In this document: positions 45,100-59,024 of the stretch, piece after piece
How the letters are laid out: each line of letters begins with the position of its first letter
Numbering within the stretch: the first letter of the stretch is position 1
NCBI RefSeq assembly: GCF_037975245.1
Contig: NC_092563.1
Span: 27,987,960 to 28,051,959, forward strand
Length of the DNA: 64,000 bases
From: Apostichopus japonicus
Taxonomy: Eukaryota > Echinodermata > Holothuroidea > Aspidochirotida > Stichopodidae
Direction: 5' to 3'
Position numbers and translations under genes: made by a program
Notes under the pieces: generated by a model
Told to the model about the DNA's origin: nothing
Database searches by the model: none
The model's input: the letters and a program-made list of their open reading frames with translations, nothing else

Positions 45100-48000
45100 G
45101 AAATTTCGAAATATGAAAATTTACACTCATTGAGAGTTCAGTAAATGCGTTCAAAACAAAAATAATCAGGTTGAAATTGATTGCATTGGTTATTCCATAT
45201 TCTTGAAATGTTCCTCTACGTAGCACGGCCACTAGCAGTCTAATACCTTTTACTAGCAACTGTGATGTGAGCACTATTCATCATTACCGTGACGTCGTAA
45301 TGACGAAGCACTCTGACTAAGACAGTCTTCCTTCACCTCGTTTTGCACAGAACCGTATAAAATATTCATTATTAGTGAGGAATTAAAACAGCTTGTATTA
45401 GATTAATTCTCTGCGTTTCAATAAGCAATGTGCATGGCAGTTCAAACTCCAAAGTCGGTCCACAGACTGAGAGACGAGATAAAATATCACATCGAGTTGT
45501 ATGATTGCAACGGTACCCCAAAGCGTTACCTCCTCTCTAACTTTTTGTAAAGTATACTAGTGTGTGTGTTTTTTTTTGGCTAGCCTACTGTACTCAATTT
45601 TACAAGATGATACTAGTAACCCCACCTCCGCCCCCCTCCTTGAGACCACTCACACCCACCTCCGCATCCAATCATAAATATATACTGTACATTCATTAAC
45701 ATTTGAGGGAAACCATTATTGCAAACAGTGTGCATTCTGTAACATATCTCAAGATACAAGTCAATAATACTTTATTGTAAAGTCAACCTGACCACCTGCA
45801 GTGATCTTTATCTTAGAGTCATGAAGGGATTCTCAGTTGAAATCAAATAACTTTGATCTAACATGAGGATCGTCACAGGGATTCTAGAGATGGGGTTCAC
45901 TACTTATATACAGGCTGTCCTTACTAGTCTCACAGTTTGTAAGATTCTAGGCTGTCCATGTTAGATCATAATACAAACATTTTGTGAAGCATAACTTACA
46001 AGTGAGAGCACACTATAGATTAAACCTGAATTGAAGCCTTTAATCCTACACTACTACAGTATATACTGTGATGGCTAAAGCTTCATTATGCATTCAATTA
46101 AGCAAAGGTTTCCTTTTTGAATTTATTAAATTACTGAATATTGGTGTGGACCCTAATTCTTTTGATCAATGTTGTTGTGTATTGTGACACTTCCAAGTTA
46201 GGATTAAATTTATTCCTCATATATCAGAGCTGAGTTTTGTTTGAAAATCAATCCCACTGGCAGTTTGCATAGGCTTGCTTTCATCTAAAGCAAACCACAG
46301 AACCTAGTATACTGTATATGTTATCCTCAACTACAGTACAAAACCATCTGTAGGTTGATTTCAAAACTTACTTCAAACTATGTTATAACTGGTCATGCAT
46401 CAACTGGTAGCTTGCATGAAGCACACATAAGTTCTCAACTCTAAGCCATGATACAAATTTGAAAGAATCCCTCGTTAACAATAATTAGTAATCTGATTCC
46501 ACAGATACTGGTCAGAGATCTTCTGTTATATAGAAACTTAAGATTACCAGTCCTTTGTAGCAGCATCAGACGATGAGTGGATATAAGAACTAGATTACAT
46601 GTGATGATCCAGTTAAACCTCAAACATGGTGATTGAATACATTTAGTAGTGCAGATCTTGAGTCTTATAAGCTAAGTGCACAAATTAAACTGGTATTCCT
46701 GGATTTCTCTTTTTTTCTTCCTTCCATTTTCTTTTTATCCAACTTTTTCTTTTAATGAGTTAAGAAATACATTTAATTAGTAACTGTTCACAAATTTATG
46801 ATAAAAATGTGTGGCTACACTATGTTCTTTTTAATGTTACAATACCACATCGTTATGTTTTTTTTCCCCTTCAAATTCTCAATGCCAGTTATGAAGAAAC
46901 TTAAAAGTGCTGGCAAGCCTTGATTTAATTTTTACATTAACTGTGAGTGACACACTAGAACCTCAAGGTGAATGAATATTCATGAGATTGAGATACCACG
47001 ATGGTGCTTATTATCGCCTTCTTGCTCACTTAAGGAGAAATCCTGTCTCTTCAATGGAAGCAGCTACCCTGTAAATTTAACAAACCTACGTATACAGTAT
47101 TCAATGTCCTCAGTGATATACTGCTGTATTAAAGAATACTTCACATAGTCACTGAAGTCAAGTATTAGAAACTGTTCAATGCCAGAATACGTAGATAAAA
47201 GCTATGTACCGTATTAGTTCTGAGATGCTAGGCAAGTCAGAATTATTAAAAGGCCTACAAATGTAAATGTAATTTTAAGTAATAGGCCTTTTACATAATT
47301 TACAACATGTAAAAGGCCTACAAAATGTAAATTACTGTATGTAAAAGGCCTATAGAATGTAAATTATTTAGGTAAGATTCTCATTTTCACATCAGGTGTT
47401 AAGTACTGCTTGCAGCACATAAGTTTAATCTAACCTAATGTATGTTTAGACAAAATAGGTGAAATTCATTTAACTAACTACAGTATGGTGTGTCAAACAA
47501 GATAACAGATAAGGAGGATGTCTCATGACTCGACAAGATATCTCCATTAATGTAAACTGCTGTTGTATGGGTATCATCTTCTGTGAACAGGTGACCAGTG
47601 TGTGTTGATAGTCCATCAGCTTTACAGAATGAGTATATCATAAATCATGAATCAGGTGCTAGCATTAATTGACATATCATGTCTGGCCACTGTACCACCT
47701 ATTGAATATATTGCACGTAACAGCTGCAGTGTACATACAGTATTTGGAACTAAACTTTTCCCCTTCAGGTTACAACAAAAGTTGTTTGAAAGGTCATAAA
47801 TTACCACCAAATATACAAAAGGGTGGAATGTGAAAAACTTCACAAAGTATGATAAAATCCTGCAGAGTGCTTTCTGTATCATACAGAATGATATGTGTGG
47901 CGAGGGTAATACAGTTTTCGTGGTCAATGTCATTGTACCAAACAGTGCTGGTGTTAAATAACTGACAAAGTACACAAACAACAAAATACCTAACATATCA

Positions 48001-51000
48001 GCTTACACATGTCCATAGATCTTATCACATGCTTCTTACTGTAGCAGACTGAAATTTGTGCATCACTTAAAGCTCACCAAATACAGCACTTGGTGCTCTA
48101 AAGTGTATAATTTATTGTAATTAACTGATTTCTCTCTTGAAGGCTCTGATATACAGTATTCCATCAGGTAATGTATGTATTACAGGAAGTTTCCTTTACC
48201 AATCACTCCACCATCTTGTTTAGTAGTAATTAAACTATCCTTCTAAGTTCTATGTGTGTACATGTAATGTACTTGTCAAACATCAGTATTGTTTCTTTAT
48301 CTTTATTTACATAGAAAATGTTAAAATATGCAATACAACTTGTTCCACAATATTGTGCCCTATGAGCTATTAGATGCAAATTGTAGAATTATAGCTCACA
48401 AATTCACACAATTACTGTGCAGACTGCAGACAATGGCACAAAACTTGAAAGATCAAGTGAATTCCGACACCCATGCTTCAAACCTTTTCAAACTATAATT
48501 TATTCACTTCACATATTATTTGGCTCATGCATACAACATCCCAGGTGACAGTACGCAATGTTACGGCTAGAGTTATTGATCTGCCTTTAAAGTGAAAGTT
48601 ACTGCCAAAGCATGTACATATATAACCCTGCATGCACATATATATAACCCTGTCTACCATCACTTACAACATGCATATTGAATACTTATGCTCTAGTATC
48701 GACACCAGCACCCAAAATATTGTCCCAGGTCCACAAGTCTCTACAATTTCAATGCAAATTTCAGTGCGTATTACTGTTCACCTTGTACCTAAAAAATAGA
48801 TTATCTGTGTCTGCCATGTCACATCACATTCTCCAAAAGAGCTCTTCACGTAGATCAAAGTTCACTAATTCTTTCACATTTACTTTTCAATCATACAGTT
48901 TGTATTTTTCATTGTTAGGGTATCTCAAATGTTACTTTGAGTATTTTTGTTTCATACATATTAGCACATACTGATTGGTTGATAGTCCTCATCCATGTAC
49001 CTATTTTGGCTTGGTACTGTAAAAGGTCAAACAGATCAGTTGTATTTAAACTATCTTGCCAAAGAAGTGAAGTTTCTCCCATTGGGAAGCATGTGCCAAT
49101 CCAAGCCACAGCTGTTAAACCGTGGATACATGCCAACTCAATCACTAGTACACAGACTGGTTAGCACTGTACATTTGTACAATGCATGTTTTAATATAAG
49201 TTAATGACATGTGAACACTGAAAACATTTCCATACCTCCCCTCCATCTTGTCAATTTAAATGCCCGAGCAGAACTGTCTGTAGTCCTGTGATATGTGACT
49301 ACAGCTGCCGTGATAAGAGTCTCGACGATTTAATATTTCAATATGTGGAAAATGAGACAGTGAGCAATACACACATATAGTACAGTAGTTATGGTTCAAA
49401 ATTTCAGGGACCCTGTAACTTTTTTTTTTAAATCTTTCTATGAAGGGTAACAAAAATCATGCCAAAATTATATGAGCATATAGAACTATCATATGCAAGG
49501 TATATAAATGTCAGTTTCAACACAATTATTAAATTTATTATGGTACACAATGTATGAGCTTCTGTACACTGTACACAACCCTTTCAGTGGCTTGGCAACA
49601 TATTACTGTACTATGAACACAGATAACATGTTACTGTAGGCAATCAAATTCATTCATAGATGTTACCATAGTTGAATATAATGTACAGTAAATGCTACAT
49701 TCTAGTCAAATTGCACAGTTGATGACTCAATCTTTGATACCAGAATTCTGTAGACCTAGAATCAACAAACATTTCAGACAAATTCAGAGAAACTAAGTAT
49801 ATTAAGAGAGAACCAACATGATAAAAGAAAGTGCGGAGAAAAGAATGTAGAACTGTCCAACGGTAACAGACTAAGATCACAATCTTGTTGATACAAAGGT
49901 CATAATGGTCCCCTCAAATTTGTTTGTGTTTACCTGCATTATTTTGATCTATTGCTGCTTAATACTGTACAAACATAGGAGAAATTGGTAAGACAAAGGA
50001 TAGTTAATTAACTCGGCACTGTGTACAATACCCGTACAGCATAAAGCAGTATGAAATTATCAACAGTCTCAAAAGTCAAACTGCTGTAGAGACTTCTACT
50101 AAACTCTCAAAATTCTATATCAAAGCCAAAAAGAAATATACTTGTCTTTATGTCCATGAACTGTGTTGTCATAACAAACAGACATAACATATAGAGCATC
50201 TCATAAATCTTGATCAAAGAAACATATATAGCTGATGTCTGACTAAAGACAATCTCTTCCAGCTACTTACTATACAGACTTGACCAGCATTTGAGCTTCA
50301 AGATAAACAAGCTCTCTGATGATATACTATCATACATTAACAAAATATGATCTCTTCCCCCCACCCCCCCCCCCCACCCCCCCTCTTCATCTCTGCAGGT
50401 GGGCAAAAGTACTATGAACAGCTGAGGCTATTTTCAGACAGAGTGTTTATATTTTCCACTAATCACATAATTACCAACTTCAGATTACAAGGTTTGTTTT
50501 TTATTAATTATACACTGGTCAAAATGGCTATAGATTATTTCCTTCGTCCTTCCTAAATATGTTGTGCTATTAAACTAACAAGTGCACACAAACATGCACA
50601 TGTATGTATTATAACCTACAGTAACTTTGACATATCAACATGTACTTAATTCATATAATTATACTCTGGCCAACTACAAAAAGAACCTTTATAAGATGTA
50701 AGACACTTTAAAATAAAAAAATTGTAAAGCAACCACAAATACTGACGGAAGAAAAACACACACACAATTTAATTAAATACAGTTTAGTCCTCTTAAAGTT
50801 ATTAAAGATTTGTATGGACCATACTCTACAGCATAGTAAGTGCAGCCTTCACTTTGTGCTATCACATGATCCCATGCACCTTTCTTCACCCTACCACCTG
50901 TTATCGCACACACTAACCGTAGGAGGAACATCATTCACATACAAATTACAAGACATAATTTTTAAACCTTCATTCAATCTCAAAGATGGCTGAATTCCAT

Positions 51001-51980
51001 ACTGCAGTATATTACATGATGTTTTTTTTTTTTTGTCAGGTTAATAACTTCATTTGCTATGTGCATCATCGGTTTCTTAATGATAATACCAAATTTTCCT
51101 CCCAAACATGAAATGCACCTGATGTAAAGAGAAAGCCTTAAAATAGGACACATTTATCAAACTTTTATCATTAATGTACAACATATACAGTACCTGACGT
51201 TGGCCCCATGATTAAAGCAGCTAAAATACCTCTCAGGATGATTAGGAATGTCCCTTTAAGCAATTTTGCCCTCCCCCCCACTTTTCCTGATGAGGAACGA
51301 AAGCTTCCTCTTTTCTGGTTTGTATGAAATCAAACAATCAATATTCCTGTGAGCTACTTTCGATGGTCGTATTCGGAACCGCAGTGACATTACAACTTCC
51401 TTTGACACATTCAATTCAGATGCAAGACACCTTAACTGTCAGACTACTGTGTATATATATACTCTACATACTGTTCACTATTTTCAACTCTTTAGGGTAA
51501 CTTTCAGCTGTTTTATGCTGAATCAATACTCATCATGTACAGCCTAGAAATGTTGGCTACTGTCTAATGGAAAAATTTAATTCCAAAACATTTTTAAGCC
51601 TCAAATCTCCATATTTACTGTAGGTCTGAAATTAAGAGCTTAAAGCCTACTTCCTGTTTTTTCTTAAATCCGCCTGTAATGCTTACAATTAACAACAGTA
51701 TTTCTACTCACTCTAAATGTCAGTCTGTAAGAGCCTTAACAAATAGTTGAGATTATAAAACAATGACCCTAAATTTATCCCTAAATTGAAGTTCTTTCAT
51801 TAAATTTCCTACAAACAGCTTCTGCAGTGGGCACAGTGAGTATTATATGACAGATAACAAATGTCATAGTACACTTGCAACGGATATGTACCTCTTCATT
51901 GATAAATGTTCTTCTATTGCAAATATTTCCAGAGTTCAGAATAGGAATAAGTCCTTATTAACTAGGTTTTCCCCTGTACA
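45100..51980. other. AP1G1 intron 2-3
   Basis: Seven kb of intron with no supported exon. It contains a short repeat at 47240-47370 (GTAAAAGGCCTACAAAATGT, three direct copies and one inverted) and a C tract at 50358-50390. Confidence 0.5.
47240..47370. repeat. Short repeat GTAAAAGGCCTACAAAATGT with an inverted copy
   Basis: Units at about 47248, 47309 and 47342 in one orientation and one inverted (AATAGGCCTTTTACAT near 47281). AGGCCT is itself palindromic. Confidence 0.6.
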
Positions 51981-52021
51981 TGAGATTCAGTATCCAGGTC
52001 TAGAAAGCAAAGACAACTTAC

Positions 52022-52045
52022 CTTGGACTTAATCTTCTCAGCAGC
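52022..52045 (-). CDS. AP1G1: AP1G1 exon 2 (24-nt microexon)
   Basis: Eight codons AAEKIKSK, phase 0 at both ends, acceptor CATTTTGATAG and strong donor GTAAGT. It joins MSVIQAIEDR (exon 1) to [10 protein letters not shown] (exon 3) without a frame break. Skipping it also keeps the frame, so it could be alternative. The sequence is consistent with a short basic amphipathic helix before the adaptin trunk. Confidence 0.65.
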
Positions 52046-53194
52046 CTATCAAAATGCATTACTACACAACAGAAACACCCAACTACCCCCCCCCCCCAGC
52101 CCACCCCTCCCTCTTTACAAGTCCTGCTAAGGCACTACAGATCATGATCAACTCACTTTAATGCAAGATTTGATAACCTCTGGAATCAATTAAGAGAACT
52201 GAAATTAAAACTGACTTGAAATTAGATTTTTCAAGATTCAACTTAGCAGTCTTCCATGTGTTCCCAGACTGGAAGTCTACAGTGATAGTAACTGAATGCC
52301 AAGCTATTTGGCTGATTGATTGTAACAACACTTCATCTTGAAATATTAAAACTGACTTACGACACACCATTCTCAGCTACACAGTACTTAGTACACTACA
52401 GTACAGTCCAGTATATCCAGATCTGCCTAAGTTTTGCAAATTGAGCAGCAACCTGATAACATGACGAGTCAGATCCCAATCCCGTTGGTTTCTCGCATCA
52501 TTAATGTTCAGGCCAGATGACAGGCATGATTAGTATCCAAAACTTGTTGATTATTTACAATTTAGTTGATACTTGCCCAGAGTCCAGGGAATCATATACT
52601 CCCTTTTACCCATGGCACACAGAAACAAATTGATAACCGCTAATCTTAAGGTACGCTACAACCTTCCCTCTCATAGTTCTCTCCTTACAGACTAGTGTAA
52701 GGTTCCTTCATGTTCTAGCATTTAATACCACGGTACTTACTGAATTTCACCTGCTTTCAAGTAATCTGGAACCTCTCAACGGTAATGTAACAATGCGACT
52801 GGCAACTTAAGGAATGCAGTGGAAAACTTACCCGAAGACAGTCTACAACTTAATTGCATGAAATTATTCCTGTAACAACACAGGAACAGAAAGGGTAGGG
52901 AAAAAAAGTTGCCTAGAGGGATTTTGATAAATGCAAAGAAAGGTAAAACAATAAGACTGCAAGTGATAAACTTGTCTTTACTGAAAACATCTGCATTTAC
53001 CAAGTTGTAATTTTAAGGAGCTCAAGTCATGGAAGTCTCAGAATAATAATAATAATATCTCACATGAGTAATTATATCTAGAAGTTGAAACAGGAAGAAA
53101 ACATGAAATAAGGAACTAACTATACTTTCATTTCTATGATATCTGTATTTAACCACCACTTTAATCACTTTCACAATATTCTTGCTGAAGCTTC

Positions 53195-53575
53195 ATTGGA
53201 GAGAGTGTGGTAGTCAAGTGCTTAAGGCAATGGACTTGCAATCTATGGTTGGCAGGTTCAAGTGCTAACCAGATCATTACCTTGTGTCCTTGGACAAGGA
53301 ACTTAATCTCCATTGCCTCTCTTCACCCAAATGTATAAATGGAGACTTGTGAGGTAACTTGTAAATATAGTTGTGTGCGCTGGTTTGTGGCTGCACCCTA
53401 TGGGTAGTCCCCCGGGGCCCATGGAGATGTGGTGCACGAGGAGGGATTGTCTGAATTGTACACACTTTAGTGTGTGGGTGTGACAAGTTACCAATAACCA
53501 GGGGTAAGTGTTTTTAAGTCCTGTGAGAAGGCCTTGGCCTTGAACAAGACTGTAAACCTTCAACTTTCATCACAC
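53195..53575 (+). mobile_element. tRNA-derived SINE-like element
   Basis: The head GTGGTAGTCAAGTGCTTAAG ... GGCAGGTTCAAGTGC has A- and B-box-like sequences. It is followed by a conserved-looking tail segment CCTTGTGTCCTTGGACAAGG then AACTTAATCTCCATTGCC and ACCCAAATGTATAAATGG, typical of widespread metazoan SINEs. Located in AP1G1 intron 1-2, antisense to the gene. Confidence 0.75.
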
Positions 53576-56321
53576 TAAAATGGAAAAAAAATCTTACATT
53601 AATTCTCAATGCAATCCATTTCTTGCATTCTTTTTCTATTTTCTTTTTGCCTCTATTTTTCCATTTTATTTTTCTTCCTCTTTATTTTTAACAGGGAGAG
53701 AAGCACATCCAGTTGTGTGTTCATTAGCACTGCCAGAGACATATAAACATTTGAAATTGTACCTTGGACCTTCAGTACTGAAGATACATAAAAGTATGCA
53801 GTGCTAGAAATGATTATAACGTCATATGCCGTACGTGCAAATATCTGTATTTTGTGATACTGATGACAATTCCAAATTTTTGATGATTATTATTCTGTTG
53901 TTGAAAATTCATTATCTTTTTAGCAGGAAGCCAAATAGGCTCCTACCATCTGCTGAAGACAGCTGCTACCTTCGATGATTGTAAGAATGCTGAGATTCAG
54001 ATTTTTCAACTTTGGTTTTACAAATTACAATGCACAATGACTCCTATAGACTTAACCAAACCAATGTTGGAATATTCTCAACTATGTACAGTTTTAGGTA
54101 CAACCGTCTTTTTTTTTCTTTCCCAACTTTTCAAACATACATCACTACATCGTATCATAGTATGAAAACTAGACATTTTCAGATACATGCAATAGTAACT
54201 TATAGATAAAAAAAATAGAGTATGATAAATATTTTCCAAACCGCCAAATTCAATGTGATGCCACAATTTACATATTGTAATAAACACAAACCACCCTATA
54301 AAAGCAGTAATAAGAGAGAGGTGCAGTGACACACTTAAACATCAACAGCAAAGCAAGCATGTAAAACATTCCAGTACATTAATAATGTATCTCCTTGTTG
54401 CATGCTTTCTTTTCATTTTATGATTGGTAGTGCATGGGAGATGGTGATAATGAACCTTGCCAAGCAGTGGGGTCAGTCTCTATATAAGCAGAATAGCTGC
54501 TCTTCACATCTCAACCTTACCCTTTGTTACTTAAAAATTTACAGTTAAATTCAACATTTTTAAAATAAAAAATGCTCAAAAGATTTATGGAAAAATTATT
54601 ACTTTAAATGAGGTGGAATTTATTTCAATAACCATCTATCATGTTACAGTACATCAGCAGTACAAATAAAGAGCGAGTTAGTGGGCATGGACAACATCTG
54701 TACTTTGAAAAGTTCTTTTTCACTTCATATTGAGTAATTTCATTGGCCAAACCTAGAAGAGGTTTGCTCAATCTTTGTATTGATCTAGTTTAAGAGACAA
54801 TATGGCATAAATAAACAATTAAGGGACATAAGTTGCTATTGCTCTAATCTTTTTAACAGAGAAACTTGCGATGAAATGTAAGGAAGCTTTTCTGATTTAT
54901 CAAACCACAGAGGGCTCACTTCTTACTTATTCTGTTTCATGGTGTATTGCTCAATTTTACAACTCAATTCTACAGCGATACAGCATAATTTTTATCAAAA
55001 TCTATCCCCAGTTTTTAGGTTCAGAATAAAAAACAAAATTCTATACATGGGAAATAAGTAATAAATTGTGAATTTTATAACCCAGCATGCAGAATAAACG
55101 ACCATTTTGATGGAATGTTAATATGTGTGAACTCCCACAGCAACAGTTAAACCCACATATCCGGCCAATCATGTCACATGGAGATGGACAATGTACCTAC
55201 CTGTGGACCTTCCTTTTGTGTTTAGTTTAACAAATTTGTTGGGATTACTTTGTTTGGTTACAACTTGGAGGAAAGATAAAGGAAGAGAAATGTTACATTT
55301 CAACAACAAGAAACAACAAAAAAGATTAAAATTTGGAAAATACTGACAAAAATGTAACTGGGATATTTTGTAGACATTCCACTGCACACAATGTCAAACT
55401 GTAGGTTACAGTACATGACTTGTAGCTGTAGCACATTTTCTTGTTTATTGTTCAGGAACAATGTAAACCATACAAAAATATGCCCCAAAAATGTCCAGAA
55501 TAACCTGCAACCCATTCCAACTTTTACCCAAATGAAGGCAACAGAGTAGTACATTCCCATGTCAGACAATCACTACTTTAAGCTACTTTGTACTGTTCAA
55601 CTTATGGAGAAGATTATCTCTATAGTGCATTAGTGAGAAGTTTGACTTAATGGATACACTTCTTGAGCAGACGTTAAGACATCTTGTAATAGAGTCATTG
55701 TAGCCCTATTATTATTCTACACCTTGTCATTCGATCATCTATTAGACTGTGTTTTTACAAGGTCTCTCTTATAGAGACATCAACATTGCGACTTTAAGTC
55801 CTCAACACTGTTACTAGAAAGTAAGTCTGATACTCACAAAAAGTGAATCGAATTAACATAAACAGCAATAAAAATATCCAGTATCCCAAATTTGCAAAAT
55901 GCTAAGCAAAATTATTAAAATTACTATACATATGCAAGCCCAACGTTATATAGCAACTCTTTACACACGAAGCATAGCATTTTATAATAGAGACAAAATT
56001 CAGTCTTCAAAAGTGCTACAGAAAGTTTGAACACTAAATTATTCCAGGCTGCATAAAAGTGAGTTACAATAGGTCCATGTCGTCTTGTCCAAATCTATGA
56101 CTAACCTGATCAACTAACGGTAGTTGCCAGCTGACTAAAATAGCCAATACAGCAATCGCAAATCATAAGGGTCCGAGTAAAGGATACAATGTTGGTGGTG
56201 ACATTGGGGTGGGAGAGGCTTTGATAGGGGTGACAAAGAGGTTCATAAGGAAACATGACATGCTACCAGACACTGCACACTGATGTCACAAAAGCTTGAA
56301 AGACTTATCAGAAGTACTTAC

Positions 56322-56374
56322 CCTATCTTCTATGGCTTGTATAACCGACATGATGTCACTCAATTGATTTCAAA
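56322..56374 (-). CDS. AP1G1: AP1G1 exon 1 (start codon; coding 56322-56351)
   Basis: The ATG at 56349-56351 opens MSVIQAIEDR, ending at strong donor GTAAGT in phase 0. An in-frame TGA lies eight codons upstream of the start. The exon begins at a good acceptor (TTTTGTTCCTGAATTCTAG), so at least one non-coding exon lies further 5'. The residue pattern resembles the short amphipathic leaders that precede the trunk in some invertebrate gamma-adaptins; I could not verify this by alignment. Confidence 0.65.
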
Positions 56375-57879
56375 CTAGAATTCAGGAACAAAAGAGACAC
56401 AGAAAGTTTGACAAGTGATCTCACCAGATGCAAATAATTTACCAACACCAACTCTTATCAGACCATAATGTAGTATAGTTTTTAGCCGTAGAATGTTAGA
56501 AGCATTAAAGTTACGGTAAAAGAATTTAATCAGAGATTAATGATCATGATGCTGAAAACCACACATATTGCCTTGGTAATGCCTTATTCATCAAAATCTA
56601 TTTAACTATATAGTAATGAAAAGTCACAACTGAATTATTTTCATCTTGTTAGCTTGAACCATCCAAGGCAATATTTGAAACACAGCATGCATATATGTGA
56701 TAAATTTAAAAGGGGGCAGAGACAGAGCATATGGTAGCCCTGACAATGGAGGGGAGAAAAGGCTAGATGGGATGTTAGATCATTGGTGAATTCTGTTTAT
56801 TTCATTTACTTACTACCCTTTCAATAGTACTGGTTGAATTTCATTTTACCTTATAAAATGCTTCTAACTACAAATACTGCACAAAATAGCTTGTTAACCC
56901 TCTTCTAATAATGTTCACAAAGACAAGCAACAAACAACTTTTTTAAACTGTTAAAGCTGATTGTGTTTCTACTTGCATCATTGCATCCACTATCAAATCA
57001 TTGCCAATATCATGTTTTGAAATGCATGCACGTTACCATAACTTACAGTTATATATTTAGGCTCGCAACAATAATTCATCCACTGCTACCAGTACCACAT
57101 ACAAATAGCTTGTTTTAATTTCTGCTTTTTCTTTTAATGGATGGTAATGATAAAGGCCTAACTTATGCTAGTGCTTAGGCCTAGGATGATCCAAGCATAG
57201 GCATATACAGCCTTTGCCTTTAAGTTTAAGTTAGGCCTTACCAAACAGGACTTGGCAAAAATGCCATAGCTACTGTAATTTAGCCTTGTTTAGCAATGTG
57301 GATTTGTGTCAATAGGGCCTAACATAAGTTAGGCCTACTGCATATGTGTAACAGTATGGACTTATCAATGTACATTGTGCAGCCTATCTCAACCCCACCG
57401 CCCACTTCCGTACGTATGTATACACTCTCAATAACGCTAGGCGTCGAGCTAGTTCTATATGCTGGATGGATTACCGATTTATTTCATACCAAGAAATTTC
57501 TAAGCTCACCTATTAATGGCAGTAAATCATAACAAAATATTGCAACTTCGACGCTTCATAGAATCATTATCACAGCAACTCTTCTGAAGTTACAGATAAA
57601 ATCTTCTACACATGTACGTGGAAATAGCCCAGTAAGAAGATTAGTCGGTGAGGAGTTGGATTTAGACACATTGGTACGTTCTGTTTTTCAAAGGATCAAA
57701 ATAAAATAAGAATTTGTGAATATCTTCTTTATATTTTCAAAGAAGCTATTTGAAGATTCAAACTAATATTCAAAGATGGCATCATATTTTTCTTTACTCA
57801 AAATCAATCAAATATAAACGAAATTAATGATTTATTCTTAAAAGATATTTCTTCAGTTCACTCCATTGTAAATGGCAAA

Positions 57880-57902
57880 TCACCAATCGAATAGATGGCG
57901 GT
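57880..57902. promoter_or_regulatory. CCAAT and YY1-like motifs upstream of AP1G1
   Basis: CACCAATCGA (CCAAT at 57883-57887) and AGATGGCGG (57893-57901), both on the plus strand about 1.5 kb upstream of AP1G1 exon 1. They may mark a promoter, possibly bidirectional. No plus-strand gene is evident downstream. Confidence 0.3.
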
Positions 57903-58388
57903 ATTCATTATTGTTTGTAGAAATCTGGCTGTTTAAGGGAAAAAGTTGTGTTTACGAGAGGTGGGCGAGAAGCAATATCCGCGGTACGGTGCCGGGGAAC
58001 CGCCATAGGCCCCTGGTAGGGGTAAAGGGGCAAATTCCTCTAACACATTGAGGACCCCGACATCTTCCGAACTTACATCAGCTTCAAATCAGCAGATATT
58101 TGGAGATAGATGTGAAAAAATGATAGTCAGTAGAACAATCTGTTTCTTTGCCACATGGCGTATTCGTTTGGGGGGAGCACCGGGTGTGGAGGGGGTCCAA
58201 ACATTTCTGAATCTGAATGTTAAGTCGGCAAAAATCCTACTAGAGAACAAAAACGCCAACCGAGCGCTACAAAATATGAGTTATAAGTTTTTAGATTACA
58301 AAACAAGAGTTAGTTAGTTTATCTTTGTAACATTCTAGACTAGGTGCATGCACAATGTCATGGCAAAGCATTCCAATCTTTTCAAGTG

Positions 58389-58425
58389 CGGGGGGGGGGG
58401 GGGGGGAGGAAGGAAGGAAGGAATA
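58389..58425. repeat. Poly-G run followed by (GGAA)n
   Basis: About 18 consecutive G, then GGAGGAAGGAAGGAAGGAA. Homopurine tract with G-quadruplex or triplex potential. Confidence 0.7.
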
Positions 58426-59024
58426 TTCATATAAATTCTTTTTAGCGTACGAAACTTGGAAGTTAAGTTCATGTTTATTTCTTGTGTTAACAGTTTTTGT
58501 TAGGATTATATTATCTTTATCTTTGTGGGGAGGGGAGAACGTGCACCTTCTCATTTTCCCTTTTGGCGACGCTAATGGGCAATACTGAAGAGGACATCTA
58601 AAAGGAAGAAGCGACTGTAGTCCAGGCTCAAGTTCTCCCCTTCCATCTGTTTTAGGCTCTCAGAGAACGTCGTTCAAGATTGAAAATATTATTACTCACT
58701 GGCTTTCGTATACGAATGTGCAAGTATGCATACACATTTACCACTGTGCAAACTAATACAATTGAATTATTTAATGTAGTGCTTTCCAGCTAGCTTCTTA
58801 ATATAGTGCATCGAAATGGTATTGATGAAGTATTAAAATCATAAAATATATAACCTATAACTTCGCTCAACTTCGCTTTGAAATATTGATTCAGGAGGAC
58901 TAGTTGTGCCATCTTATGGGGTCGATGTGTTCATGTCTGGCTGTGCAAATTGGGAGCACGGGAAAATAAGTTGTGAAGGCTCGGGAAATCTATGGAACAA
59001 GAAGTGTATTCATAATAAACTTAC

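Larger units (their letters stand above)
21128..56374 (-). other. AP1G1: Gene: AP-1 complex subunit gamma-1 (gene-level entry)
   Basis: Complete gamma-adaptin gene, 20 coding exons over 35 kb and 861 codons, or 840 from the conserved MPAPIRL methionine (human about 822). Gamma is a large subunit of the AP-1 heterotetramer that recruits clathrin at the trans-Golgi network and endosomes. The HEAT-repeat trunk (about residues 19-590) carries near-identical landmarks such as [36 protein letters not shown] and [20 protein letters not shown]. The hinge (about 600-740) holds clathrin-box-like LLDLIGD, ILDLLSD and NLLDGLNAL. The appendage/ear (about 745-861) runs from ITALEKDGLKIEF to VINNFPAYLFTS. 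All exon phases join without a frame break. Introns contain three minisatellites, a MITE-like copy, a SINE-like element and repeat fragments. Confidence 0.97.

Noticed and set aside
53277-53563. Minus-strand ORFs near 53.4 kb
   Set aside because: They coincide with the SINE-like element and have no homology.
55201-55263. Possible 63-nt AP1G1 exon (VTKQSNPNKFVKLNTKGRST)
   Set aside because: Splice-like signals exist, but it enters in the wrong phase after exon 1 and gives an immediate TAA. It could only be non-coding or chance.
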